This document shows, piece by piece, positions 25,023 to 38,700 of a stretch of 64,000 nucleotides of DNA; position 1 is the stretch's first letter, and every line of letters starts with the position of its first letter. The notes under the pieces are model-generated. The model did not search any database. It was not told where the DNA came from and saw nothing but the letters and a program-made list of their open reading frames with translations. This DNA comes from Takifugu bimaculatus (Eukaryota; Chordata; Actinopteri; Tetraodontiformes; Tetraodontidae), in the NCBI GenBank assembly GCA_004026145.2, contig CP034984.1, positions 12,166,821 through 12,230,820 of the forward strand, read 5' to 3'. The position numbers were made by a program, and so were the translations under genes.

Positions 25023-25882
25023 CAGAATGTGTCATTCCTCTATGAATCCATGGGAGCAGAAGGAAACCCTCCCTCTGCCTGCTAATGAAGGTGTTCCTGA
25101 CAGAGCCCAGAACATCAGGACGGGGACATTTCCCACCACCACCGTGTTACCTGTCCTGTCCATACAAGGTCCACGCTGTAACCTCATGATGGTCTACAGC
25201 TCAATCGGCGTCATCAAACGTGCAGGTGACCCAATCACCGTGGGCCTGATCAGTACGCAGCATACAGGAGAGTAGGTCCAGGCCTCAACCAGGAAAACTT
25301 CTGCAGGCCTCAGAGGACCGGTGCTGGACTCTGAACACCAACCACATCTTTACAAAGACCCGATGAAGAACAGATCCTGGTTCTACCACTACTCAAGAGT
25401 GTCTGAGCGCACAGGTGTCCGGTGTGGTACGGTGGCTCAGAGGATCACTACATGAGCTTTACCTGAGTGATCCACTTCATCTGTCCAATACCCCGTCCAT
25501 CCAGAACACTGTTCGTTCACCCCCCTCCCCCCTGGCAGGCTCAGGCTTGTGGGGCCCTGTGCCTGGTGTTATTGACAGTATTATTACTATTATATTGTTT
25601 TCATTGTTTGTTACAACTACATAACAACTGCACTTTTGCTTGCTGCAATCTCAACCTGACAGAAAAGCCCAAAACCCGAACCACTACAGCAGTGGGGGCG
25701 GGGGGCGACTGCTGCGAAATGTAGAGACGATGACGACAACAACGAGTGTGAATCGAATTCACTTTTACCGCCCTCAAAAACAAGATATCCTTTGGCACAG
25801 TCAGTGGCTGCCACCAAAGTGCTATTGATCTTACCGTTGTGTTATCTTTCTCACTCTCAGGCATATAAGTCCTGCAGAAATG

Positions 25883-25884
<2 letters not shown>

Positions 25885-25914
<30 letters not shown>
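25885..25914. repeat. (GT)n microsatellite
   Basis: About 15 GT units. Confidence 0.95.
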
Positions 25915-25916
<2 letters not shown>

Positions 25917-28518
25917 AATGGGTATCAGCTCCAGGACTGTGAACATATCGACGTACCGACTGACACACCAATGAGCTGCGGTGTTACTGAGCAGCACCAT
26001 AACACAGAAAGATTCCATGGTATAGTTAACAACTCCAGCAACTCCAGTTTTAAAGGCAGGGCCATGTCCTGACAGACGGACGGAGGTGACCCATGCCTGC
26101 TTTCACTTCATTTCCCTGCAGAGACCCACTGAACCCCCCACACAATGAGATTTGCTCACAGCTGAGCTGTAGCACTGTTGAAGGAATCAGGTGTTTGATC
26201 CCAGGATGGTTGGAGGTCAAGTGCCCAGGGCCGATGTGTTGGTGACCCTGTCCAAGCCACTTCCACATGAGATGCTCTATCAGATACAGGTTGCAGTGGG
26301 AACATCCAAGGTGGGTTTGGTGCAACGTTGACATCACTTGGGAGCATTTTCCACAAGTGTGAGCCAGAGAGAGACGGTGAATTCTCAAAATGAGTAGAGC
26401 TACAAAACCAAATTTGCAGCCAAAACAGAGCTGAATCGCAACCGACCAGTGAGACCTGCAGCCTTAGCGTATTTGTTCAGATCATATTTGTTCAGAACTT
26501 CCAGCCATAAATGGCAAGGTGGACTCTCATTCACTTTGCAGCGGTGGAGTCTGCTGTGTCCTTGGAAGGAGATGGATCTTGTCGATGGTTCACGACCAAC
26601 CAGATAAGGACTGGAAGAGCTTTCCCCTTCGGCAGCTGCATGGCGCTGTGCCAAGACTACGTCTCTTTTCCTGTCCCCAGGTGCTGTAGGCTTGAGGGGG
26701 CATCAGCCCGTCGAGGTTTCTTAGGCCACAACATCTTGTCAGGCTTGAGACTCCTTGGTCAGAGTTGCTAATAAAACTGTGATAAAACTGTGCGCAGATG
26801 TGCATGTCTCCTGCTAAAGATGCTGATAGCTGAAGCCTGCTCATCTGCTGAGCCTCTCACGTCAGCTATTCCCAGATATTCCACAAGTGTTGCCCCACTA
26901 TGGGACTCTTCACCCCGGTTTGCTATGCCGGTTTTGCGTTGTCTGATAGTTATTTTATACCTGTCTGTTCGCATTGGGCTGATTTTGATGTTGCTCGATT
27001 TGAATCAGCACCGTCATATCTGACACCACGATCAGCCGATGGGAAAGGCTGGAGTGTTAAGTGTGAGGAATGAATGGAAGCAGAGATCCACCGAGGCACC
27101 TTCCGCGCATGTTGCCCTGGTTCGTTGTGCTAATGAAGGAGCTGAGCTGCAAGGCAAAGCTCTCAGTTAGCAGCCGGTCTATGTTCTGACCTCACCTATA
27201 AACTTGCAGACGTCTGGGAGGAACTCCTCTGCATCCAGAGGAGCAGCAGCAAGTTTCACCCACATGGCAACTTTGGCTAAAGTTTGGAAGCTGCACCTGT
27301 GGAAGGCATTAAAAGGTGGAAGCAAAGACTGCTGTTACTCTTTATTCAGCAACTTTATCTGTTGAGCTCAAAGATCTGTCTTCTCTGGAAGAGATGAAAT
27401 GTTCAGTTTATCATGCTAGAGTTTACAGGATACAACATATGTAATTCCATTAACACAATATTGAGCAGCCTGAAGTCTGTTCTCCAGAGAAGCCATGGCT
27501 CAAACCTTCAAACGAGATAAATATCACCCATAAACAATTGTAGAGAAGGAAGGAGATGCAAACCTGCTCTGGAACAACAAGAATAACATTAAAAAGGACC
27601 TCACATGCACGGTAGCATGCTGCTGCGCCCAAAACGCACGTTTCACAACCCACAAAAGTTCTCAGGTCTTTTCTTGAGTCACCTTAAATAAGAATTAATA
27701 AAAGAATGTCCGCTGCACTTATGTAAAGTTTTGGTCTTTGCATCAAAAAGAAACTGATGGAAAGTTCCCAGTTTCCCAGTGGAAACTGTCCCAGTAAAAG
27801 AACCGCCGAGGCCTGGGTCCCTGAATTCCTGCTCACTTCTGGAAACACAAACAGGGAGTAGAGCAGCTTGGAGTTACACAGGTGTAGAGCAGCTCCTCAG
27901 CAGTGGGCACCGAGAGCCCCGAGGTATTTGATTTCAGCCCCAACAACATTCTGATCTTCTCTCATCTTCTTCGTCTTCATGGAGCAGAACCTGAGGAGCA
28001 TCAGGACCATGGGCTCATTGGACTCCAACGACCGCACAAGCTGCTTCAAACCTTCATGATGACCAGCCAAAGAAGGAAGTCTTGAAACTGCAGGAGACCC
28101 CCAAGAAGTATAAACATACTTAATATCAATAAATATATGTATTAATGTAACCACAAATCTGAGGTATGTTATAGAAAATACCCAAAGCAACATCCACACA
28201 GACTGCTGAGGAGTAACATCACAACGTCTCATCCAAGAGTCCAGGTCATCTGGCACCAGATGACAGCTAACTCAGCCCTTCCCGTTTTTCACTGCCTAAA
28301 GATGACTCCAGGGTTCCTGTGGTGACACCTGTGGGGCCCGCTACAGCGCCATTAGCTCAAAACTCAAAGGGGAGACGAGGTGTGTTTTCCTGAAGAGAAC
28401 GAACAGTTCAAAAATATACGGTGATGCCACAACAAAGCACCATCAGTACTGAGACATAGGATGTGGCCTGTATGGTGAAAAGGTTCTTGTGAAGTTTAAA
28501 ATACTCCTTATTCATTCC

Positions 28519-28524
28519 TTTAAT
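28519..28524 (-). terminator. adck1: Candidate adck1 poly(A) signal ATTAAA
   Basis: ATTAAA variant on the minus strand about 63 bases after the stop codon. No canonical AATAAA is closer. Confidence 0.4.
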
Positions 28525-28586
28525 AAAAAGCTAGCAGAAGTAAGCAGTGAAAGCCAAAATGTCTTTGCTCGCCATCCAGGCTGGGG

Positions 28587-28737
28587 TCAGCACAGAAGAG
28601 CCATGAAACAGTGAGCCAGCGCCGAGGTTCGGACCCACAGCAGCAGTTCAAAGGCTGTGATGGTCCACAGCTGGACAGACTCCATCAGCGTGATGTGGAC
28701 GCGCCGGATCCAGGATGCCGCCTTTGTCTTCCTGTGC
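28587..28737 (-). CDS. adck1: adck1 coding exon 10 (C-terminus, stop)
   Basis: One base plus 49 codons and a stop. The sequence has diverged, but the pattern RRVHITLMESVQLW aligns with human RRTQISFSEAFNLW without gaps. Acceptor CCTGCAG. The last residues are hydrophobic, as in human. Confidence 0.85.
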
Positions 28738-31700
28738 CTGCAGGTGGGAGCAGACAAGAACCACCTCAAAGGACTGAAAGAAAAAAGATGAGGCGAGCAG
28801 AAGATCCAGACTTTGTTAAGCAATTGGGTTCAGGGGTTCTAGAGGACAGCCTATGGAGGACGGGTTGGATGGTGCTGTTCTTTACCTTTTATCCATCCGC
28901 TCATGCAACATGCAAACGTGCTTCACACACACGTCCAGGGACGGAAAGACCCTGGCGAGCCCAGCAGCTGAGTGCTATTGGGCCACCACCCCATTTAAAG
29001 ATAAACAATCATGCGATGAGATGGAACTGCAACTGCAGCGGCTGCTCCGACAGGACTGGCACTAAAGGGTGGGAGGGTGGGGTGAGGGCATGGCCTCCGG
29101 GGGCTTCGTGCAGCTATGGTGCCAAACAGAATGCAAAGATTGTGGTGTGACCTGGCTAAAGCCCGTATGCAGCAGCGGGACATGTTGAGGAAGGACGAGG
29201 AGGACGCTCTGGTCTGCAAGGTGCTCTCGATCCCCCTCAGCAAGTCGTTGGTCTTGAGCAGCAGCAGCATTTGCCGGGGCACTCGGTTCAGCAGCTCGCT
29301 GATCTGGGGCAGATAGAGTGCCGCGTTGCTTCGGATCTCATTCTCCTGCCAAGAAATCAAGACAAATATTGCAGGTCATTCAGGCCATCGGTTACCCCGA
29401 CATCACTTGCACATCCATGAGAGCTCACAGTCTCCCGCAGCTGCTCCTGCCCCTTAAAGGCAGATGTAGGACAGCGTGAAGGCAAGGAACCAGGTTTGAA
29501 AGCTTCTCATTATGCATCGTATCTGTTCCCCATCACTTGACCCTGATTAAAGCCACGTGACAGAGCCGTCTGGCCACTCCTGCCCTCAACACCTCCTGTA
29601 TGAGTCTCAATGCTTATGGACAGTAGGGGGCCAGGGTGAGCAGCACCAACACCAAAGACCTCTTAGGCTAAAAATGAATTTTCTGTTGAATTAAAATTCA
29701 TTTAACTTCATTCCTATAGCATCTGTTACCATCAGAAGTGTCTTTAGGGATGGGGTTTCCGGGGATTAGAGATGAGGGATTAGGGAAGGGGGGCGGATGG
29801 GGCCCATCAGAAGGTGCGAGACAGAAGGTTTTTTGGAAATAACAAGTCAGACAGTCGAGAGAAAGGACCAAGCCAGAACAACTCCTGGAATAATCTGGCT
29901 ATGAACCAGCTCCTCCCTCCATAGCAATAACTGCTCAGGACAGACTTTGACCACCCAGACACAGTTGGGACGATTGGTAGTCCATATGGGATGAACAATA
30001 GTGTGTCAGTGTCCAAGAAGTGAAACTCCAGTCCATATGTGTGACCTGCATAACCGTCCTTGGTCTAACTTTAAGATTCAAGAGTACTTTATATACCAGG
30101 AGAAATCCCGGTCCACCAAAGAAGATCACACACACGCTAAATATTAGCCTGTGGCTTTGGTTTAATAAGCTTCTGCACTGTCACAGTTGGTTCCCTCCAG
30201 TGTTGCACTGGAATTCCATCCAGATCTTGTGGTGATGATGATGAGCAGAGTCGGACCCTGGAGCAAAGCTTCTCCGGCACATCCCCAAGGTTCTCCAGAC
30301 AATGTCTCATCATCGCTGAACCACTCTTTCACAGCCTGAGTCTGAAGAATCCTGGAATGGTCCTCTTGGCTCTGCCCATGTCATCAGGGAAGAACACCTC
30401 CAGTGATGGAAGAACCTGCTCATTCAGTATCTTCAGCTAGTCAGCTGATCTCAATCTCTGGGCCCATGGTGTTGCTGAACCTGGACCGGAGGACCTGCAG
30501 CAGCCCCAACCCAGAGCTCTGCCTCCACCACGCTGGTCCAGTAGACACTAGACATGGTGGAGCACCATCCAGTCAAATCTCTGTGCTCCCCAGCAAATGG
30601 AGCCCTTTCTTTCCCCCCTGAGGGACCCCACAGTGGTTCAGTCCCTTCAGTTCCCTTCCCGGGGTGGTTGCCTGTGGAAATGATCTGACGTTCACTAATA
30701 AACAGAGCCCTGAGTTCCCATTATCCTTCTAGGTCAGAGCGATGCTTTGGACAGTTCCTGACCAAGTTTTAGTGGGTTCTGCAGTCTCCTTAGATGTTTT
30801 CTAACGTTGATCCATGTCAACCAGACTAAAACATGAAACATGAAGCTTGTCTTTGCATCAGATGACTTGTTGCCAGCTGAAAGAAGATCAGCCAGGCAGG
30901 AACAATCCTTACCTGAATCCAGTCCAGTTGGCCCCTGGAGAGAGAGAGAGGGGAGGTTAGGTAGAGAGAGGGGGGGGGTGTAGAGTGGAAGTGGTACAGA
31001 GAGGGAGAGAGAGAGAGGGAGGGAGGGAGAGAGAGAGGGGGGTGGGAGAGGAGGAGGTTGGGACAGCTGTGTTGCCAGAGCTGTCACCACAGACACACAG
31101 GAAATTGACACTCATTTGTAGGACGCCCTGACACAGGAGTCCACAAGAACTGATGTAAACAAGCGGTGCCAAGGCAGAAAAGAAAGCAGCTCCACTTAAT
31201 TCCATACGTCACCCAGAAAACAGCAGCAGCTGGCTCTGTGGCAGACGGCCCCACTTTCTCGGAGGCTTTTAACAGCATCAACAGGACATTAATTGGACCG
31301 ACAAAGCCCTCTGCTAAAACATCCAGAACCAACCTGATAATGATGATACTTGCATGAAGCCTTGAGTGGAACTTTGTTGGATACACTGTATGCAATCAAA
31401 GTGCTTTAGCACATCCACCCATGCCTATGGTCATGTGACCAGCATGCGTGAGCTGACGTGACACACACACAACCTTTCGCTGTCACTCTTTCTTCAAGAT
31501 AACGTCTGCAGGTGTTACTCATCATTTAATGCTCACTCAGCCTGTTCTAGTACCTCTGCTAAGCCGGGACAGGGTGACAGTGAGCCAGGTTGCAGGCGTA
31601 ACACGGTCTCAATGACAGCACCGCACTAACACAAACTGTGCCGTGTGTACTGCACAGCTACACAGCCACCACTCGAGCATCCAACCTGGGGGTGGAAGCA

Positions 31701-34700
31701 AATAAGAGCGAAACATCAATCACCTAATGTAATTGAATTACTATTCTGAAACAAGTGCAAATTCCACATGCTTCCAACATGCTTGTTTGTGTGCGACGCC
31801 TTTATTGTGCGTCACATCGTGACACAAGTCGCAACATAGAGACCACAAAGACCATTTCACCGATGAGACGTGATCCCGTCCCACTGGTCTAAACGGGTCA
31901 TTCCTAAAGTCTTTGTGGCGTTCCTGTTCTCAGCCCCGCGCTATGTGACGGCCAATAATGTTGTGCCACATCATCGCCAGCAAACACGCACGTGAAACGT
32001 GGTTAGGGTGAAACACGAGCCCTCCACAATCCGTGCAAGAGGAGACCAGCGAAGAGGTCCTGTGGTGTGAGTCCATGACTGCCATACCTTTGCTGGTACG
32101 GGCTGTCTCCACCCTCAGCCTCCGCCTGCTGCTACATTCATTCATTTATGGAGGTTTGGACTTTGCATAACAAAATCGAGGATAACAGGTAAAATCCTGC
32201 ACCATAATCCACCCTGTGCCCCCCCAACCCCACCCACCCAGTTGCAAAGAAAATGACAGAGGGCTGCATGAATCCTGCCTGCTTGGGGAATAACAATTAG
32301 TAGCAATTATAGGAGGTTGGTTAGCCGCCTCACAGCTGTCAGCAGGACACACAGAAAGCGACACTGCTTCATTTGCATGTGAAAGCCTCAATAAGGACAT
32401 ATTGTATTTTGAGAGCTATTATAATAAGCTGTGCAAAAGGCAAAGGGAATGTAGTGAGGGGGGTGATGTGTGTGTGTGTGTCGGGGGGGAAGGGGGGTGC
32501 AGATTTTTCTATCCCGAATTCTGCACTGCATATTTGACAAGAGGATTTCAGACACACCAGGACACACCTAGACAGTACTGGTCTTAGTGGCAAAGAAAGG
32601 CTAAATAGACTGGTTATAGTGGAGAGGAGAGGCTGAATGGACTGGTTATTGTGCACAAGAGAGGCTGAATGGACTGGTTAGAGTGGATAGAAGAGGCTGA
32701 ATGGACTGGTTATAGTGGAGAAGAGAGGATGAATGGACTGGTTATAGTGGGAAAGAGAGGCTGAATGGACTGGTTAGAGTGGGAAAGAGAGGCTAAATGG
32801 ACTGGTTATAGTGGGAAAGAGAGGCTGAATGGACTGGTTATAGTGGAAAAGAGGCTGAATGGACTGGTTAGAGTGGAGAAGAAAGGCTGAATGGACTGGT
32901 TATAGTGCAGAAGAGAGGCTAAATGGACTGCTTAGAGTGGATAGAAGAGGCTGAATGGACTGGTTATAGTGGAGAAGAGAGGATGAATGGACTGGTTATA
33001 GTGGGAAAGAGAGGCTGAATGGACTGGTTAGAGTGGGAAAGAGAGGCTAAATGGACTGGTTATAGTGGGAAAGAGAGGCTGAATGGACTGGTTATAGTGG
33101 AAAAGAGGCTGAATGGACTGGTTAGAGTGGAGAAGAAAGGCTGAATGGACTGGTTATAGTGGAGAAGAGAGGCTAAATGGACTGGTTATAGTGGGAAATA
33201 GAGGCTGAATGGACTGGTTAGAGTGGAGAAGAGAGGCTAAATGGACTGCTTAGAGTGGATAGAAGAGGCTGAATGGACTGGTTATAGTGGAGAAGAGAGG
33301 CTTAATGGACTGGTTATAGTGGGGAAGAGAGGCTAAATGGACTGGCTAGAGTGGGACAGAGACGAGCGTGGTGGACTAGTTACAGGGGGACAACGAGGAC
33401 AGATGGATCCTGGGACCGTGGGGTAGGCAGAAAGTAAAGAGGCCGTGGCAACGAAGGTACCACGGGCCTCAGTGGAGATCTTTAGGTGATTCATCAAGAT
33501 AATGGGAAATTTCTCCATCCTTTTCTCCTGTTGCTGTGGCTCTGGGCCATCATGTGTGTGGGAGGAACACCGCAGAGCTCAAGAGCTGCCAGCATAAAAA
33601 TGGTGCATAAGAGTAGAAATAAGCCCCCCTGTGAGCACCGATGGCACTGTGAAACCCTGAGGGCCACATACAGGAGCCAATGCAACTTAATTGGGGGACA
33701 CTGCTGCTGCTGCTGCCATGATGAAAGCTCTTCCCTTTGAATAAAGACATAAGAGATGGTTCATTGCAGAATTGAGCAATGAAAGTGCAAGCTAATCTGT
33801 ATTGTGTTTCACACACACACAACATATACAGTACGTCTGACGTGCCCCCTTCCTGCAGCCCTGCAAATGGACAAGAGCGCCTACCTCGGACTGGGTGACA
33901 GGAACAGAGCTTATTCCAGCGTTGACAGAGGTCCACGAGCGAGCAGTTAGCACACAGGCGAACAAGGGGTACAGATCTCCAGCTCCCAGCCGACGACTGT
34001 AGCGCTCCACGCCGGACATGTCGCCTCTGATCAGAGCCTGCCACAGACGGCAGTAGTCCAGTCGAAACTCTGCATGCAGCACCTAAAGCAAAGAGGGGAC
34101 AGCATGTCGCTGTGTCTCGGACCTGCTATTAACCCTTGTGCTCCTTATTGACTCTTTAAGAAAAGATCCATCCCTCCCCAAATATTTGCAGCTATAGCAT
34201 CACGAACACTGACGATGACCTTCTGTACAGAGCGGGTAAAACATTGAACGGTGCTGCTACTGATGGAAGCATGAACGCCGACAGTAGCCGTCGTCAGCAT
34301 CACGGTGGTGTCAAATAGCAGAAGCAGCATTTTAGTGCGACCATCATGTGCCTCTCAGTTACAAGCCAGCCAGCCTACAGCATTACTGCGCCCTGTTGCT
34401 CGACTTCATCAGAAGAGCACAAAGCCAGGGCGCACGTTTACAACATGCACTTAAAAGCTGGCAAACAGCACTTCCAGGAGCTGAAAGTCTATCTGTGGCC
34501 GCATCAATTAAGATCTGACTTAAAAAGCACAAGTCATTGGCAATAAATTGCTGTGAAAGTGGTGTGTGCACGTGAGTGTGTGCATCAAAGGTGAAGAGAA
34601 TACATGTGCATCATCAGTGCGTTAAAAGCGACTCTGGCTGCCTGTGTGTGTGTGAACGTGCAAGATTTGGGGCAGTAATTGGCAGACAGAAAGCTGCACT

Positions 34701-35761
34701 CTGCATCAAATGGCTTGTTTATCAGAAAGCTTTTATCCTGTAGCCCTGCACAAATGTGCAGCACCCATGTATGTGGCTTATTACGGTGGCTCGCTGCTTC
34801 CAGACAGCAGCATGAAAAATGGTCTGCAATATTAGAACAAATGGGATTTTCTTTGCTGTAGGATGCCTGGAGATCTCACACCTGATAGAGGCCGTGATCG
34901 AGGAGAACAATCTGGCTCTTCTGGCTGTAGGGACATTTTTGGACCAGGACGTTGCCAGGATGGGGGTCACAATGAACAAATCCATGGACAAAGATCATCT
35001 CACTGTACAACTTTCCCAGGTTCTCTGACACCTGAAAGGAGTTTAAAAGACTCTGCTTCAATGAAATCAAAGATGTGAAGTCACCAGGTGTGTGTAGACC
35101 TGCTGCAGGAACAGGCTTGGTGAAAGAAAGAGTGAGAGTGTGTGACGAAAAACATCTGGCCCGGGTCGGTGGTACCTCATTAACGTTGATGCCATGCTTC
35201 TGCATGTAGTTCTTATCGTTGACCTGTCCCCCGTCAGCAAACTCCATCGTCAGGATCCTCTTTGATGACAAGTGCCAGTAGACACCAGGAACCTGAAGAA
35301 AGGTTTTCCTTACAGTTTGCAACGTTACTACGAATAATAGTTGGTTTTACTACAGAAGTCCTCAGATAAATATAGTTCCTTGGGAGAAGGTTCTTTATAC
35401 TAAGCCAAATGGAATCACAGTAATAGAGAAAAGGAGTCAAAAACAATCAGAACCATTTGTAGAATGTTCCTTGTGGACATAAAATCCCTGGAATAAGAAC
35501 ACAAATCTCTTGTCATTCAGCTCTGCTGAATGAGACCAATTTACCTTGAGAAAAGTGTAGTGTGACAACATTTTGGCCACCTTCTCAGCATTGCGTCCCT
35601 CATTAAGAAAGTCCAGTTCCAGAGGCATGTTTTTTTTGGCCTCCTCCACCAACCACATGAATGCAAAGTCTGGGAAGAGCAGATGGACGGCCTTCAACAG
35701 AGCCTGTCAAATAGAAAGATCACAAACCTAAACACAGCTTCTAAAATATAAAGATATACAG

Positions 35762-35793
<32 letters not shown>

Positions 35794-38700
35794 GATGGTG
35801 GGGGGGTGCAGGGGAGGCCGTTGAGACTCATCACAGAAATAATATTGGGATTGATCCACAGGTCTCTGATCCAATCATATGTTCTATGAATCAAGTCATT
35901 CCAGTCATTTTTAACAGGCAGATTTCCTCTTTGGGAGTATGGAGTATGGATCGGATCAAGAAAGGGTCGAGAGAGGCCAGACTGGTTTCAGAGGAGGGGC
36001 AGCCCGTGCTCTCTGTCACAGGCTGGGTTTTTTGCACAGCACCAGTGCGTCTCTTGGGACTGAATGAGAAGAAGATTTGGGATGAGGCCTCCGAACAAAT
36101 GTGTCCAACACCCAACATGGAAGAGGACATACGAGGAGAGCCAATGATGGGGCTCTCAGTACTGTTTCCGTCGTGGGCCTTCACCACACACATGCCGATG
36201 CTTATTTCTCGATTTTTAAGGTTGGCTCGGCCATTTTCAGAGCCAACTATTAAGACAAGTTGACTCTCCTTACACCTCAGACCACAGGATAATCTTCTGG
36301 GATTATTTTATAAGATATGGGATAATGTGGAGTTTTGGTTGAGGCCGCGTGAAGCCGCAGAACCCCACACGCCACAAACATGTTCCCGCCTTACTTCATG
36401 TAACTGAGCAGACACACTTACCTCAATCACCACTATGTCCCGGGAGCTTTGCTTCTGAACTTTGGGATGCTGGACTTTCACAGCCACGATCTTCCCATCA
36501 TGCAGCACAGCCTTGTGGACCTGAGCCAAGGAGGCTGCACCTTGAGGCTTCTCCTCAAAGAAGACAAATAACTCTGAGAGCTGGGTGAAGGAGAAATGGG
36601 GAGGGCAGAAGAAAGAGGTGAAGGGTTGTGTGGTGTTCCTTCATTACCAAGAACACACAGCAGCACATTTGAGTTTGACTTCAGTCCATCAGGCACCAGC
36701 TCCTGCCACAATCACGCCATGCTGCCTCTCTCTTCCTGGTTGAGCAACATTTGCTATATAAAGAAAGCGGCTATGCTAGAAATCGGCCTAGCACCATAAC
36801 CTCCACGCTTCCCTGTCGTGGACAAATATTGGCTGGAATGCTCATCCACCAATAAGAGGAGCTGCATTTCTAACAACATCGAAGAGTTCTTGTTTGGCTG
36901 AATGGGCCTGCTGGTGGTTTCCTCTTCCCAGGTTAGCAGAGAAGACCTCTGGAAAAAGTGCTGCTACCAATTTAAGAGGCTTTTCTGAGGGCCTGACTCG
37001 CACCAAAAATAGCAAAATGTTTGGTAAAAGCATTGTAATCTAGGCAATGTATTGTAAAAGCAGTGAATAAAACCACCAAAATGCAAGTCCAGGAGATCAG
37101 AATAAAGGCCATGGCATGGCTGAGCAAGTCCTTGAGCATGGTTCCTCTTGCTGCCGTCTTGCTGGGTGCAGCATCATTTCTTACAGTCTGCCCATACAGA
37201 CGGTGCAGGTTTGATGCAGCTGCTGTGGCCTTTGGCTTTCACCTTTCCACAGCTCTCTTATCAAAGCCCAGCGCGTTGAGCAGCCCTTTGAGCAGAGCTG
37301 GTCCCTCATTAGCCTTTGCTCATCTCTGAGGACACCGAGCACACACATAAATTAGTGTGTAGGTTTGAAGGTTAAATGGGCTTCCTGAGGGACCTCAAGT
37401 TATTAGATTCCCAACCTGTTTAACTGAGGAGACAAGACACCAAGCACTGCCTTAGAGGATCACTTCATCTCCTCGGACCCCTGCCTTGATTCTGGGCACC
37501 AATGATGCTGCACTCAGGCTTTTACCACATGAATATAGATAGGGAAACATCCAAAAACGTATTCTATGAATGGAACGTCATATTTACTTCATTTGGAGTT
37601 CCTCGTCTGCTCAATGATTTTTTTTTCAATACATGATGTGTATCTGAGAGTTACACCTTTCAGAGGAGCTTATTGATTATTTTAGGGGACAGATGTTGCA
37701 AGAACAATTTAAAAAAAACATCCCAGTAATCAAGAGCCAGGTGTCCAATAAAAGCGTGCAGCCATATTTCTCCTAGTCTTGAATGGCTACGTGGTGGGAG
37801 GGGATTCCCCTGCTGGTTGCACCCAGTGAAACATTCACAGAGGCTAATTTGAACACGATGTTGGCCGATCATGCAAAGGCTAAACATGAGCCCTGCAGAA
37901 GATGTGAGTGGATTATAAATTATGCAGGCAGCATGGGCCCATGGTGGAAACAGCTGAGTTACTCATTATGCAAATATGCTAAATGGAATGAAATTGTTTG
38001 TGCCCACCGGTGCTATGATGATGAGCATCTGTACCTGACATGCAAAGAGGCTTCAACTTGGAATTTCTCAGATCGGAATGCTTTGGTTTGTTTGTTTGGT
38101 TTGTCTGTTTGTTTGTTTTTTAGGGGAGGGCTTGTGTCAGGGCTTGCAGCTAATAATTCTTTCAGCATATTGCTGCTCTGGAACTTCCTCCCCTCTTGCC
38201 CACAGGCAGCTGGGACAGGCTCCAGCCCCCCGCCCCCCTGTTCAGGGACAAGGGGGCGGGATGGGCAGCTGAGTGGACGGAGGGGTTGGTATGGAATATA
38301 CAGTGTTGGTGATACACAGTGTTGTTTACACAAAGTTATTACACAGTGTTGTTGACACACAATGTTATTACACAGTGTTGTTGATACACAATGTTATTAC
38401 ACAGTGTTGTTGACACACAATGTTATTACACAGTGTTGTTGATACACAGTGTTGATAGACAGTATTATTACACAGTGTTATTGGCACACAGTGTTGTTGA
38501 TAGTGTTGATTGACAGTATTATTACATAGTGTTATTACGCAGTTATTACAGTGTTGATATGGTGTTGACACAGTGTTATGATATGCAGTGTTATTACATA
38601 GTTATTACACAGTGATGATACACGGTGTTATTACGCAGTGTTATTACGCAGTGTTATTACGCAGTGTTATTACGCAGTGTTATTACGCAGTGTTATTACA

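Larger units (their letters stand above)
24000..28586. other. Intergenic sequence between nrxn3 5' end and adck1 3' end
   Basis: No exon supported. It contains a GAT run (24191-24222), an exact GACA array (24941-25020) and a GT run (25885-25914). A moderately open minus-strand stretch at about 27900-28250 resembles no family I know. The adck1 3' UTR should occupy the right end. Confidence 0.6.
29346..33884 (-). other. adck1: adck1 intron 8
   Basis: Longest but one of the introns. Contains a purine tract (GA-rich, about 30940-31050) and the 31-bp minisatellite at about 32600-33360. A stretch near 30230-30650 looks like dispersed repeat but I cannot name a family. No nested gene seen. Confidence 0.75.

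Noticed and set aside
24847..25275. Frames rich in DRQT or SVCL
   Set aside because: Translations of the GACA array.
25423..25460. Sequence gtggctcagaggatcact, like the A-box of a tRNA or tRNA-derived SINE
   Set aside because: No matching B-box or cloverleaf could be drawn around it.
27897..28256. Minus-strand frame of 119 codons downstream of adck1
   Set aside because: Looks protein-like in part, but I recognise no family and adck1 already has a complete C-terminus at 28587. Possibly a repeat fragment.
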